This document shows, one piece after another, positions 5,701-7,701 of a stretch of 7,701 bases of DNA (positions within the stretch are counted from its first letter, which is position 1; every line of letters begins with the position of its first letter). Source of the stretch: an uncultured Clostridia bacterium (lineage in GTDB: Bacteria; Bacillota; Clostridia; TANB77; CAG-508); NCBI GenBank assembly GCA_934162925.1, contig CAKPJR010000051.1, positions 1 to 7,701 on the forward strand, read 5' to 3'. The notes under the pieces were generated by a model. It ran no database searches. It was not told the DNA's origin and saw only the letters and a program-made list of their open reading frames with translations. The translations under genes were made by a program, and so were the position numbers.

Positions 5701-6714
5701 TCTTTTAACTCCTCTAATGTTTTATGTGTATATACACTGTCTATTAAGTCTGGACTACTGTGTCCTATAATTCTTTTTGTACAAAGTTTATTTGCACCAG
5801 CTGAATCCATTAAACTTGCAAATGTATGTCTAGCATCATGAGGTCTATGTTGCATTTCTAATTTTTCCATTATGTTATCAAATTTTTCACGCCTATAGTT
5901 GGAATAACTCATTTGATTTCCTTTAAAATTTGTAATCAAATATTCTTTGTCTTTGTTCATCTCATAATATTTTTTAATATATGGTTTAATTTTAGAATTA
6001 ATAGGAATAGTACGATTTCTTCCAGCCTCCGTCTTAAATCCTCCTACCATATAGTCTTCATCCAAATGTACATTTTCAATTCTTATATCTAATAGTTCTC
6101 CAACTCTTAATCCGGTGTAAATCATTATTAATATTGTATCAATAAAATCCATTTTATCGACATTATCAAATAATTTTTGTATTTCTTCTTTTGAGAATGG
6201 ACTTCTATCACTTTTTCCTTTTCGTCGTCCTATATCAACATATTTTGAATAGTCTTTATCTACAATATCATTTTTCATAGCAAATTTGAATATTAGTCTA
6301 AGTAGTGTCTTAATCATTGATTTTGTAGGATACCCCATACCGCAATCATCGATAATACCTTGTAAGTGTGTAAGTCTGATATCTTTAATTCTTGTTTTGT
6401 GTAACGCCGTGCAATACTTTCTAAAACAGTTACTGTAATTTTCAATGGCACTATCACTTAATTTTGGAAAATGTTCTTTTGTCATTTTCTTGTAGACTTC
6501 TTCAAATGTAATAGTTTCCCTTGTTATATCATATGGACTACTGTTATAATCGCTCAAAGCTATCATTGCTTGTTCCCTCCTTTCAAAATAACCGCAAATA
6601 CATATATATCTGCTTACCTTCTTCAGTATAGCCTTTTGTTAGTCTTACTTGATAAGGTTTTCTCCTTTTTCCTTTTAATTTTATTATTGAACCATATCCG
6701 CTTGGTAATCTCAT
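5682..6714 (-). CDS. int: Tyrosine integrase, interrupted by a +1 frameshift
   Basis: Site-specific recombinase that integrates and excises the element. The start frame (ATG at 6714, GGAGGAG seven bases before) encodes an arm-DNA-binding domain: MRLPSGYGSI, GKRRKPYQVR, GKQIYMYL. It then stops at 6583. The remainder lies in the +1 frame from 6593, beginning GYFERREQA, and joining at the CGG codon (6592-6594) gives 343 aa and the motif YLGYFE usual for this family. In the numbering of the core piece that starts at Met 6566, the catalytic residues are Arg154 (TGLRVGE), Lys178, His243 and Arg246 (HDARH), His269 (GHSS) and Tyr279. All are present. Inside the gene, GGAGGG at 6575-6580 lies eight bases before an ATG at 6566, so a 294-aa core without the arm domain could also be made. 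Confidence 0.9.
6592..6594 (-). other. CGG codon at the integrase frameshift
   Basis: Codon 41 of the start frame, in TAT TTG CGG TTA TTT TGA. Skipping the C gives TTG GGT TAT TTT GAA (Leu-Gly-Tyr-Phe-Glu), matching the conserved GYF motif. The base is not in a homopolymer, and the unshifted frame stops two codons later. The site shares the pattern TAT-NNN-CGG-stop-soon with the alr site. Confidence 0.75.
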
Positions 6715-6757
6715 TTTTAAACTCCTCCTTCTTAATTAAACCGGCTATATTTAGTTA

Positions 6758-6961
6758 TTATATAACCTCTTTTTTTCCTTGTAAACTGCTTATCCCTAGG
6801 TATTCGTAGAATTGCTTAGGGCATATATAATATGTATATTTGCTACTATTAGGCATTTTTTGTGCTATTCCAAATTCTAATGTTCCGCTTCTTAAGCCCA
6901 TTCGTACAAACATTTCACTTTTTCCCATTAGCCTTGCGGCCTCTTTTACTGTAATTTTCAT
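6758..6961 (-). CDS. Excisionase-like HTH DNA-binding protein
   Basis: The 67-aa protein begins MKITVKEAARLMGKSEMFVR, a MerR/excisionase-type winged helix-turn-helix, and contains the TYYICPKQFYEYLG ending common in small excisionase-like proteins of Firmicute phages and integrative elements. It probably binds near the attachment site and directs the integrase towards excision, or acts as a local regulator. A longer start at 6997 has no ribosome binding site, whereas GGAGA lies seven bases before the ATG at 6961. The integrase start follows 43 bases downstream on the same strand, so the two are probably co-transcribed. Confidence 0.75.
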   Translation of the reverse strand: MKITVKEAARLMGKSEMFVRMGLRSGTLEFGIAQKMPNSSKYTYYICPKQFYEYLGISSLQGKKEVI

Positions 6962-7017
6962 TTTACTATCTCCTTTTCGTTTTTTATTTGTATTCATTAA
7001 AAATTGTAAATATAGAT

Positions 7018-7047
7018 ATTATATTACCAATTATTTTAATGAATTTA
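7018..7047 (-). promoter_or_regulatory. Possible promoter of xis-int
   Basis: A perfect -10 box TATAAT (7023-7018) lies in the 109-base gap before the excisionase gene. The -35 position (TAAATT, 7047-7042, 18-base spacer) is weak, so it would need an activator or be poorly active. Confidence 0.3.
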
Positions 7048-7070
7048 GAGTGCATTCTCGTTATTTCTAG

Positions 7071-7701
7071 TTATATGTCTAGTGATTCCTGCATTTGTTC
7101 ATAGCTTTCTTTTGTATGTCCTAGACATTTATATACTTGTTCTTCTTCTAATTTTTTTCTTTTCTCTTTATTAAGAGGTTGCTCTATTGGCTTCATTGGA
7201 AATGCAAACATTCTTACATTTCTTCCCCTAAACTTTTTCTGTACTGTATTCTCAAGAATATTGCCATTCTTGTCAATAGTTGGAATAATATAGCCTCTTT
7301 TAGCAAATTCTCTAACTGTCTTTAAATAACTAAATCCCTTTTTTTCTAGCTTGTCTTGTAAAATAAATCTATGTACATAGTATATATTATTTTGGTAGAT
7401 TCCAAAGCTTTTTCCATTTACCATACTATCTACTAAATCTTCTTCTGGATTTAAGCGTGGATTTTCAAATTCAGAAGGCTCTTTATATTGGTCAAAGAAC
7501 TTATGATGTCCTAATAGCCAAGATTCAATATATTCGTAGCTTTTTTCTACAATATCAATCTCTTTGCCTTTAGCTAAATTGTTTAAAATTTCTCTTCCCA
7601 TTTTTAGTGAAGCCTCTTCATTTTCTTCTTCAAAGATCTCTTTACTTACTATCAAATCTGCTAGGACAACTGTGCTTACAGCAGATAGATAGCTATAGAT
7701 G
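7071..7701 (-). CDS. C-terminal part of a DUF927-like helicase (cut by window edge)
   Basis: The reading frame stays open to the right edge, so this is the last 209 or so residues of a longer protein; the TTG at 7655 is internal. The visible part runs from YLSAVSTVVLADLI through an acidic helix (EEENEEASLKMGREIL) and a winged-helix-like segment, KGFSYLKTVREFAKRGYI, to the end pattern GRNVRMFAFP and a charged tail. This arrangement matches my recollection of the C-terminus of DUF927 (Cch-type) superfamily II/D5-like helicases, which are carried by phages, SCC-type and other integrated elements and act in element replication. The ATPase motifs would lie outside the window, so the call is tentative. 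Confidence 0.55.
   Translation of the reverse strand, partial: IYSYLSAVSTVVLADLIVSKEIFEEENEEASLKMGREILNNLAKGKEIDIVEKSYEYIESWLLGHHKFFDQYKEPSEFENPRLNPEEDLVDSMVNGKSFGIYQNNIYYVHRFILQDKLEKKGFSYLKTVREFAKRGYIIPTIDKNGNILENTVQKKFRGRNVRMFAFPMKPIEQPLNKEKRKKLEEEQVYKCLGHTKESYEQMQESLDI

Larger units (their letters stand above)
5580..7701 (-). mobile_element. One end of an integrated element (int-xis-helicase)
   Basis: A tyrosine integrase next to a conserved housekeeping gene, an excisionase-like HTH protein and a DUF927-like helicase, all on the minus strand, mark the end of an integrated genetic element. The left boundary lies somewhere between the rpsI 3' end and the AATATAC repeats. No copy of the rpsI 3' end was seen further right, so the other attachment site is outside the window. 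Prophage, satellite and integrative conjugative element cannot be told apart from this part. Confidence 0.7.

Noticed and set aside
5682..6566. 294-aa integrase as a complete ordinary gene
   Set aside because: The same frame continues upstream with GYFERREQA, which joins the arm-binding domain encoded in the other frame. A core-only product is possible but is not the ancestral gene.
2659..6594. Reassignment of CGG to another amino acid or to stop as the whole explanation
   Set aside because: Changing the meaning of CGG alone would not correct the reading frame in either gene.

Overview
The window is low-GC DNA from an endospore-forming Firmicute, most likely a Clostridia member. The evidence is the spoVAD-spoVAE pair (spore dipicolinic acid uptake), AGA-dominated arginine codons, strong GGAGG-type ribosome binding sites, and an infC-rpmI-rplT operon with a long leader. 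The species cannot be named from this sequence.

Layout. Positions 1-148 hold repeat-like hairpins. spoVAD (149-1153) and spoVAE (1198-1587) follow on the plus strand. A repeat-like spacer and a very long two-way terminator (1724-1787) separate them from alr (alanine racemase, minus, 1788-2901), which is broken by a +1 frameshift. The minus-strand operon infC-rpmI-rplT (4187 down to 3082) comes next, with its own promoter, an L20-type attenuator leader and a terminator. A divergent promoter whose -35 box lies 8 bp from that of infC drives rplM-rpsI (4655-5498, plus) through a leader that can fold as a pseudoknot. After the rpsI terminator (about 5570) begins the end of an integrated element. 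On the minus strand, reading away from the right edge, it carries the C-terminal part of a DUF927-like helicase, an excisionase-like HTH protein and a tyrosine integrase. The integrase is also split by a +1 frameshift. Four AATATAC direct repeats lie between the integrase and rpsI. The far end of the element is outside the window.

Main observation. The two broken genes, a chromosomal alr and an element-borne integrase, are unrelated, yet both break at a CGG codon. Both are restored by skipping one base there, which turns CGG-N into a GGN glycine codon that fits the family motif (Lys-Gly-Glu in alr, Leu-Gly-Tyr in int). Both keep their complete sets of catalytic residues downstream. By hand count these are the only two in-frame CGG codons among roughly 2,080 codons in the window. 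This suggests that CGG is poorly decoded or unassigned in this organism and may act as a +1 frameshift signal. Two coincidental mutations or sequence errors remain the plain alternative.

The ribosomal genes are ordinary in content. Their control regions show an infC start on a non-ATG codon, an attenuator with a matching antiterminator strand, and back-to-back divergent promoters.
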